Shown one piece after another: positions 1 through 7,282 of a stretch of DNA of 14,052 bases. The notes beneath the pieces are model-generated. The model worked only from the letters and a program-made list of their open reading frames with translations, was not told where the DNA came from and searched no databases. The position numbers and the translations under genes are program-made. The stretch is from Bacilli bacterium. GTDB taxonomy: Bacteria > Bacillota_I > Bacilli_A > RF39 > UBA660. Each line of letters begins with the position of its first letter. Position 1 is the stretch's first letter. Location of the stretch: positions 1 to 14,052 of the forward strand of contig CAAHEL010000086.1 of NCBI GenBank assembly GCA_900772445.1, written 5' to 3'.

Positions 1-1
1 A

Positions 2-78
2 TGGTAGCGACGGAGGGGATCGAACCCCCGACCTATTGGGTATGAACCAATCGCTCTAGCCAGCTGAGCTACATCGCC
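2..78 (-). tRNA. tRNA-Met (CAT), elongator type
   Basis: Reads as a full cloverleaf on the minus strand with an encoded CCA end. The acceptor stem is 7 bp with G1-U72 and G4-C69 pairs. The D arm is GCTC/GAGC, the anticodon stem ATTGG/CCAAT, and the T arm GGGGG/CCCTC around TTCGATC. The anticodon CAT is at plus positions 42-44. The paired 1-72 position and the lack of three G-C pairs at the base of the anticodon stem exclude initiator tRNA. From memory the body closely matches Bacillus elongator tRNA-Met, so tRNA-Ile (lysidine CAU) is less likely. Confidence 0.96.
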
Positions 79-97
79 GTAAAAAGTAAGCAATATA

Positions 98-126
98 AAT
101 ATAACATATTAAATAATTTTTGACAA
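98..126 (-). promoter_or_regulatory. Promoter of tRNA-Met
   Basis: On the minus strand TTGTCA (121-126) is followed by a 17-nt spacer and TATATT (98-103), with an upstream TG making an extended -10. Predicted +1 is near 91, giving a leader of about 13 nt before the tRNA. It is divergent from the promoter at 184-212. Confidence 0.75.
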
Positions 127-183
127 TACAAATTCGTAAATTTTAGAAAAAAAATTTAATTTATAACTTTTAGTAAACAATTA

Positions 184-212
184 TTGACTTTAATAGCAAA
201 TACACTTATAAT
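184..212 (+). promoter_or_regulatory. Sigma-A promoter of the 550-aa membrane protein gene
   Basis: TTGACT (184-189), a 17-nt spacer and a consensus TATAAT (207-212). Predicted start is near 219, giving a 5' leader of about 22 nt that contains only the G-rich ribosome binding site. Confidence 0.85.
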
Positions 213-240
213 ATAAATTACAATTTTTGGGGGGATGAAA

Positions 241-1893
241 ATGGAAAAAGATTTAGCAAATATATATGAAAGTGAATTATATAAAACTAGAAAAATTATA
301 ACTAAATTAAAATCTTCAGGTTTAAATACTACTAAATACGAAGAAGTAATTGAAAAAATAAATACTGAATTAGAAGATAATAATATTGATGATTTAGCAA
401 ATTGTTATCGTGGAGGAACTGTATTCCAAAAAGATTATTTAACACAAAATTATCAAAATGCCATTAACAAAATAAAATTAATTCAAGATAACTTAATTAA
501 ATATGAAGTATATATTAAAGTAAATGCCCTTATTGAATTACTAAAAATAAGTATTCTTAATAAAAAAATTGAAAAAAATGAATTAAATACCATAAAAACA
601 CAACTAATTGATTTACTTAACGAAATAAAGAATACTACTACATTAGATTATACATTTACTAAAGACTTAACAGAAAACCTTTATCAAGTATCATATTACT
701 TAATAAAAGAAGAAATAAAACTAGGTAATAATCAGTTATTAGATTTCTTTATAAAAAACGAACAACATAGTATATATTTAGATAAAATAATATCTAAAGA
801 ATTAGAAAATATTAACTTAAATAACGAAGAAAATATCAAAATACTAAAAAGAAAACAAGAATTAGATAGTAAAGGTTTTAATTCAAGTTATGTAGATTAT
901 GAATTATTATATTCAATTATTAATGCTACTGATAAAGAAGAAATACAAGATAATATTAAAGATATATTAAATGTATTATCTGATATTAATTCACAAATAA
1001 TTAGTTCTTTTGAAAATAACCATAATAATACCCAAGTAATAAAAAAATATAAAGGATTAATCAAAGACTGTAGCAAACCATCATTTTATGTTTCTAAAAT
1101 AATGTCTATTCTACTTAGTTTTACTCTTATTGGAAGTGCTTATGTTGGTGGTAATCGTTTAGCAAAGAAACTTAATAGTAAAGATGTTTATTTAACTACA
1201 ATAACAACTCAAAATACTAAAACTAATAAAACTGAAATTGAATCACAATTCTACTCTGATGATTATAGTGATAAAGTAATTATAACTAAATATAGTCCAT
1301 ATAAGAAAAATTTAACTGGCTTTTCTAGAGAAGTTACTACTTATATACTAAAAGATACCTCAATTACTTCTTTGGAAGATATAGATTTATTAGATTTTAA
1401 AAATTTAGATATGGATAGCAAAACTGAAAAAGAAGAAAAAAAATCATTATCTAACGAAGACTTTTATAATGAAGATTATTATATAATTAAAACTATAAAA
1501 GTAGATAAAAATAATAAAGAACAAATTACTGACGAAAACAATAAGTATTATGATTATATAACAATTCCTATAACATCAAGTATACTAGCATTCCTTTTAG
1601 TTATTAAAATAATAGTTAATAGTATTAAAGAAATTACCGAAAAATTAGATACTCTTAAATATTTAAAAGAACGATATAATGAAATTATATTAGATGAAGA
1701 AAAAGAACTAAAAAAATTAAGAGAAATATTAATAAAATATGAAAGTGAAATAAAATCTGCAATAAACTATGCTAATATGATTAAAGATACTGATATAGAA
1801 ACTTATAATACCATAAATAATTATCTTGATACTATAAATAAAGGTATATCATATGTAAATAATAATAAAACAAAGATTAAGAAACTAGATTAA
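241..1893 (+). CDS. Two-span membrane protein of unknown family, helical cytoplasmic regions
   Basis: I do not recognise the family. I place the start at ATG 241 (MEKDLANIYE, 550 aa) because the G-run at 229-234 abuts the alternative ATG at 235 but sits 6 nt before 241. Using that numbering, residues 1-280 are charged, Lys/Glu/Asn-rich and probably alpha-helical. TM1 is at about 286-304 (IMSILLSFTLIGSAYVGG). A polar 135-residue segment follows with many Thr/Ser, Asp and Lys. TM2 is at about 441-461 (IPITSSILAFLLVIKIIV), then a Lys/Glu-rich, coiled-coil-like tail to the end. There is no signal peptide and no catalytic motif I can see. Topology is probably N-in, with the middle segment outside. 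The gene stands alone, with its own strong promoter and a terminator overlapping its stop codon. A structural or sensory membrane role is possible but unsupported. Confidence 0.85.
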   Translation: MEKDLANIYESELYKTRKIITKLKSSGLNTTKYEEVIEKINTELEDNNIDDLANCYRGGTVFQKDYLTQNYQNAINKIKLIQDNLIKYEVYIKVNALIELLKISILNKKIEKNELNTIKTQLIDLLNEIKNTTTLDYTFTKDLTENLYQVSYYLIKEEIKLGNNQLLDFFIKNEQHSIYLDKIISKELENINLNNEENIKILKRKQELDSKGFNSSYVDYELLYSIINATDKEEIQDNIKDILNVLSDINSQIISSFENNHNNTQVIKKYKGLIKDCSKPSFYVSKIMSILLSFTLIGSAYVGGNRLAKKLNSKDVYLTTITTQNTKTNKTEIESQFYSDDYSDKVIITKYSPYKKNLTGFSREVTTYILKDTSITSLEDIDLLDFKNLDMDSKTEKEEKKSLSNEDFYNEDYYIIKTIKVDKNNKEQITDENNKYYDYITIPITSSILAFLLVIKIIVNSIKEITEKLDTLKYLKERYNEIILDEEKELKKLREILIKYESEIKSAINYANMIKDTDIETYNTINNYLDTINKGISYVNNNKTKIKKLD

Positions 1894-1904
1894 CTAGTTT
1901 TTTT
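1882..1904 (+). terminator. Intrinsic terminator overlapping the stop codon of the 550-aa gene
   Basis: A 7-bp stem AAACTAG (1882-1888)/CTAGTTT (1894-1900) encloses a 5-nt loop that contains the TAA stop. The T run continues to 1904. The stem is short and AT-rich, but the position is right. Confidence 0.65.
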
Positions 1905-1912
1905 CATATTAT

Positions 1913-1941
1913 AAAAAAGAATTAAAAATTTATTTTAATTC
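1913..1941 (-). terminator. Intrinsic terminator overlapping the ftsQ stop codon
   Basis: A perfect 9-bp stem (1919-1927 with 1933-1941) is followed on the minus strand by six T residues (1913-1918). The ftsQ TAA stop (1930-1932) lies in the loop. It faces the convergent terminator at 1882-1904. Confidence 0.7.
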
Positions 1942-2616
1942 AATATAATCACCAGAATCTAAATATATAATTCCATTTCTATTTTCCATTTGACTAACAA
2001 TACTATCATATTTATTTAATTTAGTTATTTTAGATAAAGTAATATATACACTATTACCATCATTCATATAAAGTAAAAATCTTTCTTTATCTACCTCATT
2101 TGGGTCATAATTAATTTGAGATATTTTAGTCAATATATTATCATCAACTTTAGTAAATGAACTAACAAAATAATCATAAACATTACTAATATCATTAATA
2201 ATAATAGGTAAATAATTAACATCATATGTATTATCATGTAAACTACCATCTTCAAGTAATATTTTATCTTTATATATAGCAATTTTTTTATATTCCACTA
2301 AATATATATATATACCTAATTTCTTTTTAGAAACAGAAACACTTTTTATATAAGGATTATTCTTTAAAATATTCTTTTCTACCCTTTTACTAAAAGTAAG
2401 TATATATGAAGGATAATCTTCAAGTAAAGCATTATTAATAATTAACCTATCACTAATTAATTCATTATTTAAAACATAAATATTCTTTATTTTAATATTT
2501 AAAACATAATATACAAAATTACCTAGTAATATTAAAATTAGAATTAATAACAACAAATTCTTAACTTTTAATTTCCTCTTTTTTACTTTAACCCTTATCT
2601 TTTTTGTTTCTTTCAT
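1930..2616 (-). CDS. ftsQ: Cell division protein FtsQ/DivIB
   Basis: Bitopic divisome protein that in the family links FtsL/FtsB (DivIC) to septal peptidoglycan synthesis. The start is taken at ATG 2616 (MKETKKIRVK, 228 aa). A GTG at 2625 would add three residues. A short basic cytoplasmic N-terminus (KKIRVKVKKRKLKVK) leads into one TM segment at about residues 20-39. A POTRA-like domain follows at about 42-110 (IKNIYVLNNELISDR and NPYIKSVSVSKK are characteristic). The rest is a beta domain with the typical 'dGs' and 'YLDSGDYIELK' ending of DivIB/FtsQ proteins. Length is usual for Bacillota. It is monocistronic here, flanked by terminators and away from any mur/ftsA/ftsZ cluster. The assignment rests on architecture and conserved phrases. 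Confidence 0.82.
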   Translation of the reverse strand: MKETKKIRVKVKKRKLKVKNLLLLILILILLGNFVYYVLNIKIKNIYVLNNELISDRLIINNALLEDYPSYILTFSKRVEKNILKNNPYIKSVSVSKKKLGIYIYLVEYKKIAIYKDKILLEDGSLHDNTYDVNYLPIIINDISNVYDYFVSSFTKVDDNILTKISQINYDPNEVDKERFLLYMNDGNSVYITLSKITKLNKYDSIVSQMENRNGIIYLDSGDYIELK

Positions 2617-2631
2617 ATCTATCACATAATA

Positions 2632-2660
2632 ATTATAACAAAAAAAGAATTAAAAGTACA
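2632..2660 (-). promoter_or_regulatory. Candidate ftsQ promoter embedded in the tad terminator
   Basis: On the minus strand a TATAAT (2632-2637), preceded by TGT, lies 17 nt from TGTACT (2655-2660), a weak -35. Predicted +1 is near 2625, so the ftsQ leader would be about 10 nt or less. The -35 falls in the loop of the upstream terminator hairpin and the spacer is its T tract. Confidence 0.45.
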
Positions 2661-2669
2661 TATTAATTC
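2640..2669 (-). terminator. Intrinsic terminator of the tad operon
   Basis: Stem GAATTAA (2663-2669 read on the minus strand) pairs with TTAATTC (2647-2653) around a 9-nt loop. Seven T residues follow on the minus strand (2640-2646). It lies 13 nt past the tadC stop. Confidence 0.7.
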
Positions 2670-2682
2670 TCTTATTTACAAA

Positions 2683-3378
2683 TTAACCAATATAAGATAA
2701 AACAATTGGTCCTAAAATTATTAAAAGTATTAATGGAATAAAGAATATAACTGAAACAACACTAATCTTAATTGGAATTTTAGATATTTCTGCTTTTATT
2801 TCCATTTTCTTCTTTTCTCTTAAGTAATCAACTTGATTATACATTGTATTAATTATACTACTACCATACATATTCGCGTGAGTAAGTGCAATAACAATAT
2901 TATTAATAGATTCCGAAGGAATTCTCTTTTGCATATCAAGTAAACTTTCTCTTAAACTTTTACCAAATTTAGTTTCCCTTATTGCCTCTTTAAATTCATT
3001 AGATAATTCCCCATTAACACTACTAATAGTAACATTTAATCCCTCTTCTAGATTTCTACCAGTTTCTAAAGATAAAGTTAAAACTTCAAAAAACTGCATT
3101 GCTTCACCTTCTAAAAGTTCTCTTCTTCTTTTTATTTTCTTATCTAAAATTATTCTTTCATACATAACATAATAAACAAAAGTAAGTATTGGACCAATAA
3201 CATAACCATAATCAAAGATATATAAAGATAAGAAAAATATTATAATTGAAATAATTAATCTTTTCTTAAGAAAAGTCTTTGTTGTTAATTTATTTAAAGA
3301 ACCTAAATTATCTATTTTACTTTGTATTTTATCTATTGTCCTTTTATTATAAATCTTACTAATAAAATCATAATTCAT
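2683..3378 (-). CDS. tadC: TadC-like type II secretion system F-domain membrane protein
   Basis: Inner-membrane platform protein of the Tad pilus machine, partner of TadB and the TadA ATPase. The start is ATG 3378 (MNYDFISKIY, 231 aa): GGTGAGG lies 8 nt upstream inside the end of tadB, whereas the longer reading from 3417 has no good site. TM segments are at about residues 40-56, 59-73 and 206-229. Between them is a T2SSF (GspF) cytoplasmic helical domain with the family phrases GEAMQFFEVLTLSLETGRNLEEGL and SINNIVIALTHANMYGSSI. The start is 2 nt after the tadB stop, so translation is probably coupled. It is the last gene before the operon terminator. TadC and TadB share this fold; order and the shorter length favour TadC. 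Confidence 0.88.
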   Translation of the reverse strand: MNYDFISKIYNKRTIDKIQSKIDNLGSLNKLTTKTFLKKRLIISIIIFFLSLYIFDYGYVIGPILTFVYYVMYERIILDKKIKRRRELLEGEAMQFFEVLTLSLETGRNLEEGLNVTISSVNGELSNEFKEAIRETKFGKSLRESLLDMQKRIPSESINNIVIALTHANMYGSSIINTMYNQVDYLREKKKMEIKAEISKIPIKISVVSVIFFIPLILLIILGPIVLSYIG

Positions 3379-3380
3379 AC

Positions 3381-4376
3381 CTAAAACCTCACCTTCATTA
3401 GTTTTTGTAAGAACCAAACATATGTAATTAAAATTAAGAATATTAATAATAAAAGCATATAGCCTAATGGTGAAGCAAATAATGGGTCAAAATAATTAGG
3501 ATTTAAAACATAAATAAGTAAAATAAAGACAAATGGTACAGCAAGTAATATCTTTACAATCATATTAGAACTTGCAGTTAAATTTTTAAGTTCTGCTTTT
3601 AGTTTTTTCTTATCAAACAAAGTTCTTTCAATCGCAGAAAATACATTAACAATATTACCACCAGTTTTACTAAGAACCGTCAAAGAACTAGAAATATATC
3701 TTGCTTCTTCAATATTTATTCTTTTAGCAAATCTATCAAATACTGAATCAACCGAAAGTCCATATTTCATATCTTTATACATTTTTTCAAACTCATAATT
3801 TATCGGAGGTGCTAATTCTTTGGAAGCAATTTCTACCGCTTGTAAAGTTGACCTACCTGCTTTAAAAGCATTATTCATAATAATAACTGCTCTTAATATT
3901 TGGTCTTGTATTATTCTTCTTTTTCTTTTTTTATCTATTATCAAATATATATCTAATATATAAAAACCTAATATAAAATCTAATAATAATAAATAGATAT
4001 CCAAATTACTTGATTGTATAACCTTAGTAAAAATAGTTAAAATAACAAATATATTAGCAATAACAAGTTTATGTGAAATAAAATCTATTGCTTTTTTACC
4101 ACTACCATAAGGAACATACTTTTCATATCTTCTACTAATTAAACTTAAAAAATATGATTTTGATAATGGTTTTCTTAACTTAATAATAAATTTCTTATAC
4201 TTATTTGCTAAATTATCCCAAATAGAAATACTATTACTTTTTTTAGAATTAATTGAATATCTAGATATTCTTCTTTCTTTTTTTAAAGATTCACTTCTTT
4301 TAATAAAAAGGAATATAACCAAAATAACTATTACTATAATAGCAATTTGTAGTAAATACAAAAAAGTAATATCCAT
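3381..4376 (-). CDS. tadB: TadB-like type II secretion system F-domain membrane protein
   Basis: Membrane platform protein of the Tad/type IVc pilus assembly machine. The 331 residues start with a TM segment at about 7-25. A basic linker follows, then TM segments at about 105-121 and 127-147, a T2SSF domain at about 160-285 and C-terminal TM segments at about 271-291 and 305-324. Family-typical phrases are AFKAGRSTLQAVEIASKELAPP and YISSSLTVLSKTGGNIVNVF (both within 168-248). The SD AAAGGGATG sits about 6 nt before ATG 4376. The gene follows tadA by 19 nt and its last codons supply the tadC ribosome binding site. Length matches TadB. Confidence 0.9.
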   Translation of the reverse strand: MDITFLYLLQIAIIVIVILVIFLFIKRSESLKKERRISRYSINSKKSNSISIWDNLANKYKKFIIKLRKPLSKSYFLSLISRRYEKYVPYGSGKKAIDFISHKLVIANIFVILTIFTKVIQSSNLDIYLLLLDFILGFYILDIYLIIDKKRKRRIIQDQILRAVIIMNNAFKAGRSTLQAVEIASKELAPPINYEFEKMYKDMKYGLSVDSVFDRFAKRINIEEARYISSSLTVLSKTGGNIVNVFSAIERTLFDKKKLKAELKNLTASSNMIVKILLAVPFVFILLIYVLNPNYFDPLFASPLGYMLLLLIFLILITYVWFLQKLMKVRF

Positions 4377-4395
4377 TTTATCATCCCTTTCTATT

Positions 4396-5724
4396 TTATT
4401 TAAACATATGTTCTAAAGTAGTAATACCCTTTCTTTCAATCTTATCATAAACTTTTGGTCTTTTATTATGGAATATAAATTCTCCCATAACAGTTGAATC
4501 ATTAGCAACACCTAATTGATTAAATGAGAATATTTCATTTAATACTATATTACCATCAGACATACCAGTAACTTCAGAAATTGAAGTAATTCTCCTACTA
4601 CCATCACCTAATCTATCTATTTGAACTACTATATCTATAGCATTTTCTATATAACCTCTTATCGCTGAAACAGGAAGTTCCATATCATTCATAAGCATCA
4701 TTGTTTCTAATCTATCAAGCGCGTCGTGTGGTGAATTAGAGTGAAGAGTTGTAAGTGAACCTTCGTGTCCTGTATTCATTGCTTGTAACATATCAAATGC
4801 TTCTTTACCTCTTACTTCTCCTACTATTATTCTATCAGGTCTCATACGAAGTGAATTACGAACTAAATCTCTTATAGTTACTTCCCCTTCACCTTCATAA
4901 TTAACAAGTCTAGTTTCAAGTGAAATAACGTGTTTTTGATGTAATTTTAATTCCGCAGCATCTTCAATAGTAATAATTCTTTCCTCATCATTTATAAAAC
5001 CACTTAAAATATTAAGTAATGTAGTTTTACCTGTTCCAGTACCACCAGAAATTAAAATATTAAGTTTGGCTTGAACGCTTGCTTCTAAAAATAATGCCAT
5101 ATCATTAGTCATCATACCCTTACGAAGTAAATCATCAGCACTTTCCAAATTTTTAGCAAACTTTCTAATAGTTAAAACTGGACCTTTTAATGAAAGTGGT
5201 GGAATTATTGCATTAAGTCTAGAACCATCCTTAAGTCTAGCATCAACCATAGGATTTGCTGCATCAATAGTTCTTCCTAAAGGTTGAACGATTCTTTGAA
5301 TAGTTCTTATTATATGAGTGTCATTAATAAACGATACTGTTTCATCTTTTAAGATTTTACCATTAATTTCAACATATATATCATTTGGACCATTAACCAT
5401 TATTTCTGTAATAGAATCATCATCAAGTAACTCTGTTATTGGGCCATAACCATTAACTTCATTTTGAATTAAATTAAATATATGATTTCTTTCTAAATAT
5501 CCCAAATCATATCCTTCTAGAGAATTTTCAATTTCATCATTTATATATTGTTCTAGCATAGTATCTTCAGGAATATTTTCATCAATTAAATTTTGAATTA
5601 TTCTATTTCTTAAATTATCAAGTAATCTCTTATCAGGGAAAACATCATAGTCTTTAACATCTTTAGGAGCAATAATCTTTGGTTTTACTTCAAAAGCCTC
5701 AATTAACGTTTGCTTTTTACTCAT
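4396..5724 (-). CDS. tadA: TadA/CpaF secretion ATPase of the Tad pilus
   Basis: Hexameric cytoplasmic ATPase (VirB11/GspE superfamily) that powers pilus assembly. The start is ATG 5724 (MSKKQTLIEA, 442 aa). It overlaps the tadZ stop by 8 nt (ATGAGTAA), and GGTGAT lies just upstream. The longer reading from 5754 lies entirely in tadZ. Numbered from 5724, an N-terminal domain runs to about 200 with the family phrase ITEIMVNGPNDIYVE (105-119). Walker A is GGTGTGKT (227-234), the Asp box IITIEDAAEL (250-259), Walker B RIIVGEVRGKEA (298-309, Glu at 300/303), and the His box GHEGSLTTLHSNS (319-331). All catalytic elements are present. It lies between tadZ and tadB as in known tad loci. Confidence 0.96.
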   Translation of the reverse strand: MSKKQTLIEAFEVKPKIIAPKDVKDYDVFPDKRLLDNLRNRIIQNLIDENIPEDTMLEQYINDEIENSLEGYDLGYLERNHIFNLIQNEVNGYGPITELLDDDSITEIMVNGPNDIYVEINGKILKDETVSFINDTHIIRTIQRIVQPLGRTIDAANPMVDARLKDGSRLNAIIPPLSLKGPVLTIRKFAKNLESADDLLRKGMMTNDMALFLEASVQAKLNILISGGTGTGKTTLLNILSGFINDEERIITIEDAAELKLHQKHVISLETRLVNYEGEGEVTIRDLVRNSLRMRPDRIIVGEVRGKEAFDMLQAMNTGHEGSLTTLHSNSPHDALDRLETMMLMNDMELPVSAIRGYIENAIDIVVQIDRLGDGSRRITSISEVTGMSDGNIVLNEIFSFNQLGVANDSTVMGEFIFHNKRPKVYDKIERKGITTLEHMFK

Positions 5725-6502
5725 CAGTATCACCAACTTCCATATGTTTATCATTAATTAAATCAAGTGCCATATTTTTCATATTATCAATATCTTTACT
5801 ATGAAATCTAACTATATTTCTATTTAATGTTAATATTTCACCATCTAAAGAATACTTATCAATATTTTTAATATAAAAATCCCTACTTATCATATAATCT
5901 ATATTACATTTAATAATATTTTTTATATCAAACATAGATAAAAAATCCTTACCAGTATCCCTAGAATTATTTAAACATACCAAATAATTTTTCTTATCTA
6001 AATCCCTAAAAATACTAACTATACTCTTAAAATTCTTTAAATCCACTAAATCATTAGTAATTAAAAATAAACTCATATAAGAATTATCTAATAAAACTAA
6101 ATTATTAGCATCTAAAATATGATTAGTATCTATTAAAATTATATCATAATCCTTTTTAGCAAGTTCTAAAATCATAGGTAAATATCTACTTTCTACCTTT
6201 AATGCTTGTCTAGGATCTTTAGGACTAGCAAGTACATCAATATTATTATTATAATGTGTTACATAATCAGATAAATTTGTAAATCTATTATTACTAATAC
6301 TATCTACTAACATAAATATATCTTTCTTATTCTTTAAATCAAGAAGTGCTGATATTCCACCAGAAAATAAATCCATATCCATAATTAATACTTTTTTCTT
6401 AAGCAAATAATATATACCCGCTAAATTAAGAACAGTCGTAGTTTTTCCTACACCACCCTTAACTGAACTAACACTTATAATTTTACCACCACTACTAATC
6501 AT
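5717..6502 (-). CDS. tadZ: TadZ/CpaE-like ParA/MinD-type ATPase
   Basis: Deviant-Walker ATPase that in Tad systems places the assembly machine in the cell. The 261 residues have the deviant Walker A KGGVGKTT (15-22, signature Lys15), the switch I/A' region VLIMDMD (38-44) and Walker B IILID (121-125). The C-terminal third is Lys/Asp-rich without motifs I recognise. Typical TadZ/CpaE proteins carry an extra N-terminal receiver-like domain of about 100 residues, absent here because Walker A starts at residue 15. SD AGGAAGGG lies about 9 nt before ATG 6502. It follows the tadF-like gene by 4 nt and overlaps tadA by 8 nt. A generic MinD-like protein is the alternative, but the locus favours TadZ. 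Confidence 0.87.
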   Translation of the reverse strand: MISSGGKIISVSSVKGGVGKTTTVLNLAGIYYLLKKKVLIMDMDLFSGGISALLDLKNKKDIFMLVDSISNNRFTNLSDYVTHYNNNIDVLASPKDPRQALKVESRYLPMILELAKKDYDIILIDTNHILDANNLVLLDNSYMSLFLITNDLVDLKNFKSIVSIFRDLDKKNYLVCLNNSRDTGKDFLSMFDIKNIIKCNIDYMISRDFYIKNIDKYSLDGEILTLNRNIVRFHSKDIDNMKNMALDLINDKHMEVGDTDE

Positions 6503-6506
6503 AAAA

Positions 6507-6890
6507 TCATACCCTTCCTATAACCTTATCTTCATTTTCCATATAACCCTCATAATTAGAAACAACTTCAAAGATATCAAAACTCTTACTAAGTATTCCC
6601 TTAACTTTTCTTTTAGTAGTAACATTAATTTTAGAATCCTCAACATTAACACTAATATAAAATAAATCATTACTATTTAGTTTAATTAATTCAATTAATT
6701 TTTCCTCTAAATTAGTTTCAGTAATATGGTCTAATCCATAATCAATAACTAAGTAATTAATATCATCTAATTCACTCTTACTAGTATAAACATTACCTAT
6801 CTCAAATACTAATATAGATACAAGTAACAATATTGGAAGAATTAAAATAAATAACACTAAACTCTGTCCTTTATTATTTAATTTAATCAT
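6507..6890 (-). CDS. TadE/TadF-like pseudopilin lacking Glu+5
   Basis: A small bitopic protein of 127 aa. A short N-terminus ends in NNKG, then comes a 20-plus residue hydrophobic helix (about 9-31) and a polar domain that would face outside. NNKGQSLVLFILILP matches the TadE/TadF prepilin-like start, with predicted cleavage after Gly8. The position corresponding to the conserved Glu+5 is Leu. The rest contains a Lys/Glu-rich helix (about 58-72) followed by probable beta strands. Start ATG 6890 overlaps the tadE stop by 8 nt (ATGATTAA) with AAAGGG upstream. It ends in TGA, the only such stop in the window. Most likely a TadF-type minor pilin; the family is clear only from the N-terminus. Confidence 0.78.
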   Translation of the reverse strand: MIKLNNKGQSLVLFILILPILLLVSILVFEIGNVYTSKSELDDINYLVIDYGLDHITETNLEEKLIELIKLNSNDLFYISVNVEDSKINVTTKRKVKGILSKSFDIFEVVSNYEGYMENEDKVIGRV

Positions 6891-7215
6891 TATAAATAAC
6901 CCTTTCTACTTTCGTTTCATAAGGATTAGATAATATTCTATTTAATCCTGGAGTAATAAGTTTAACATCTTCAGTTAAAGTAACTCTCAAATATTTATTA
7001 TCTTCTTTTACTTCAATATCTATATCACTATAAAGCATCTTTATATCATCAATACTTTCATTATTTTTAACCATTTCAATAATATCAACACTTTTATTTT
7101 CTAAACTATTTTTACTATTAATAATCATACCAAAATCAATAATAATAAATAATATAAAAACAAAGACAGGTAAAATAAGAACAAATTCAACAAGTGCTTG
7201 ACCTTTATTATTCAT
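6883..7215 (-). CDS. tadE: TadE-like pseudopilin
   Basis: First gene of the tad operon, 110 aa. MNNKGQALVEFVLILPVFVF is a textbook TadE start: cleavage site after Gly5, Glu at +5 (Glu10), then a hydrophobic helix to about residue 32. In characterised systems TadE is processed by the TadV peptidase and acts as a minor pilin in Flp pilus assembly; no tadV is in this window. The remaining 75 residues form a small polar domain. SD GGAAGGTG precedes ATG 7215. It overlaps the following tadF-like gene by 8 nt and shares its N-terminal motif, suggesting duplication within the pseudopilin family. Confidence 0.87.
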   Translation of the reverse strand: MNNKGQALVEFVLILPVFVFILFIIIDFGMIINSKNSLENKSVDIIEMVKNNESIDDIKMLYSDIDIEVKEDNKYLRVTLTEDVKLITPGLNRILSNPYETKVERVIYND

Positions 7216-7241
7216 CTTATAACACCTTCCCTATCATAAAA

Positions 7242-7270
7242 ATTATATCATAAAATAAAAAAAAGAGAAA
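7242..7270 (-). promoter_or_regulatory. Extended -10 promoter of the tad operon
   Basis: On the minus strand TGATATAAT gives an extended -10 (TATAAT at 7242-7247, TG at 7249-7250). The -35 position (7265-7270, TTTCTC) is poor and lies in the stem of the preceding terminator. Predicted +1 is near 7235, with a leader of about 20 nt before the tadE start. Confidence 0.65.
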
Positions 7271-7282
7271 TAGTTTCTCTTT
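7257..7282 (-). terminator. Intrinsic terminator after the surface-protein gene
   Basis: Stem AGAGAAA/TTTCTCT (7264-7270 with 7274-7280), extendable by two A-T pairs into the stop codon at 7281. The loop is 3 nt and eight T residues follow on the minus strand (7257-7264), with a further TTTT after one A. It separates the surface-protein transcript from the tad operon, perhaps leakily. Confidence 0.78.

Noticed and set aside
5725..5754. Upstream start of tadA adding ten residues
   Set aside because: The segment lies wholly inside tadZ and is unlike TadA N-termini. ATG 5724 has a better ribosome binding site and an overlap pattern seen at two other junctions.
6500..6510. Use of Mycoplasma genetic code (TGA = Trp), considered because of the base composition
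   Set aside because: Trp codons seen in these genes are TGG, and all proteins have full family length with standard stops. The one TGA, ending the tadF-like gene, is followed after four codons by TAG, so it is not decisive alone, but nothing supports reassignment.
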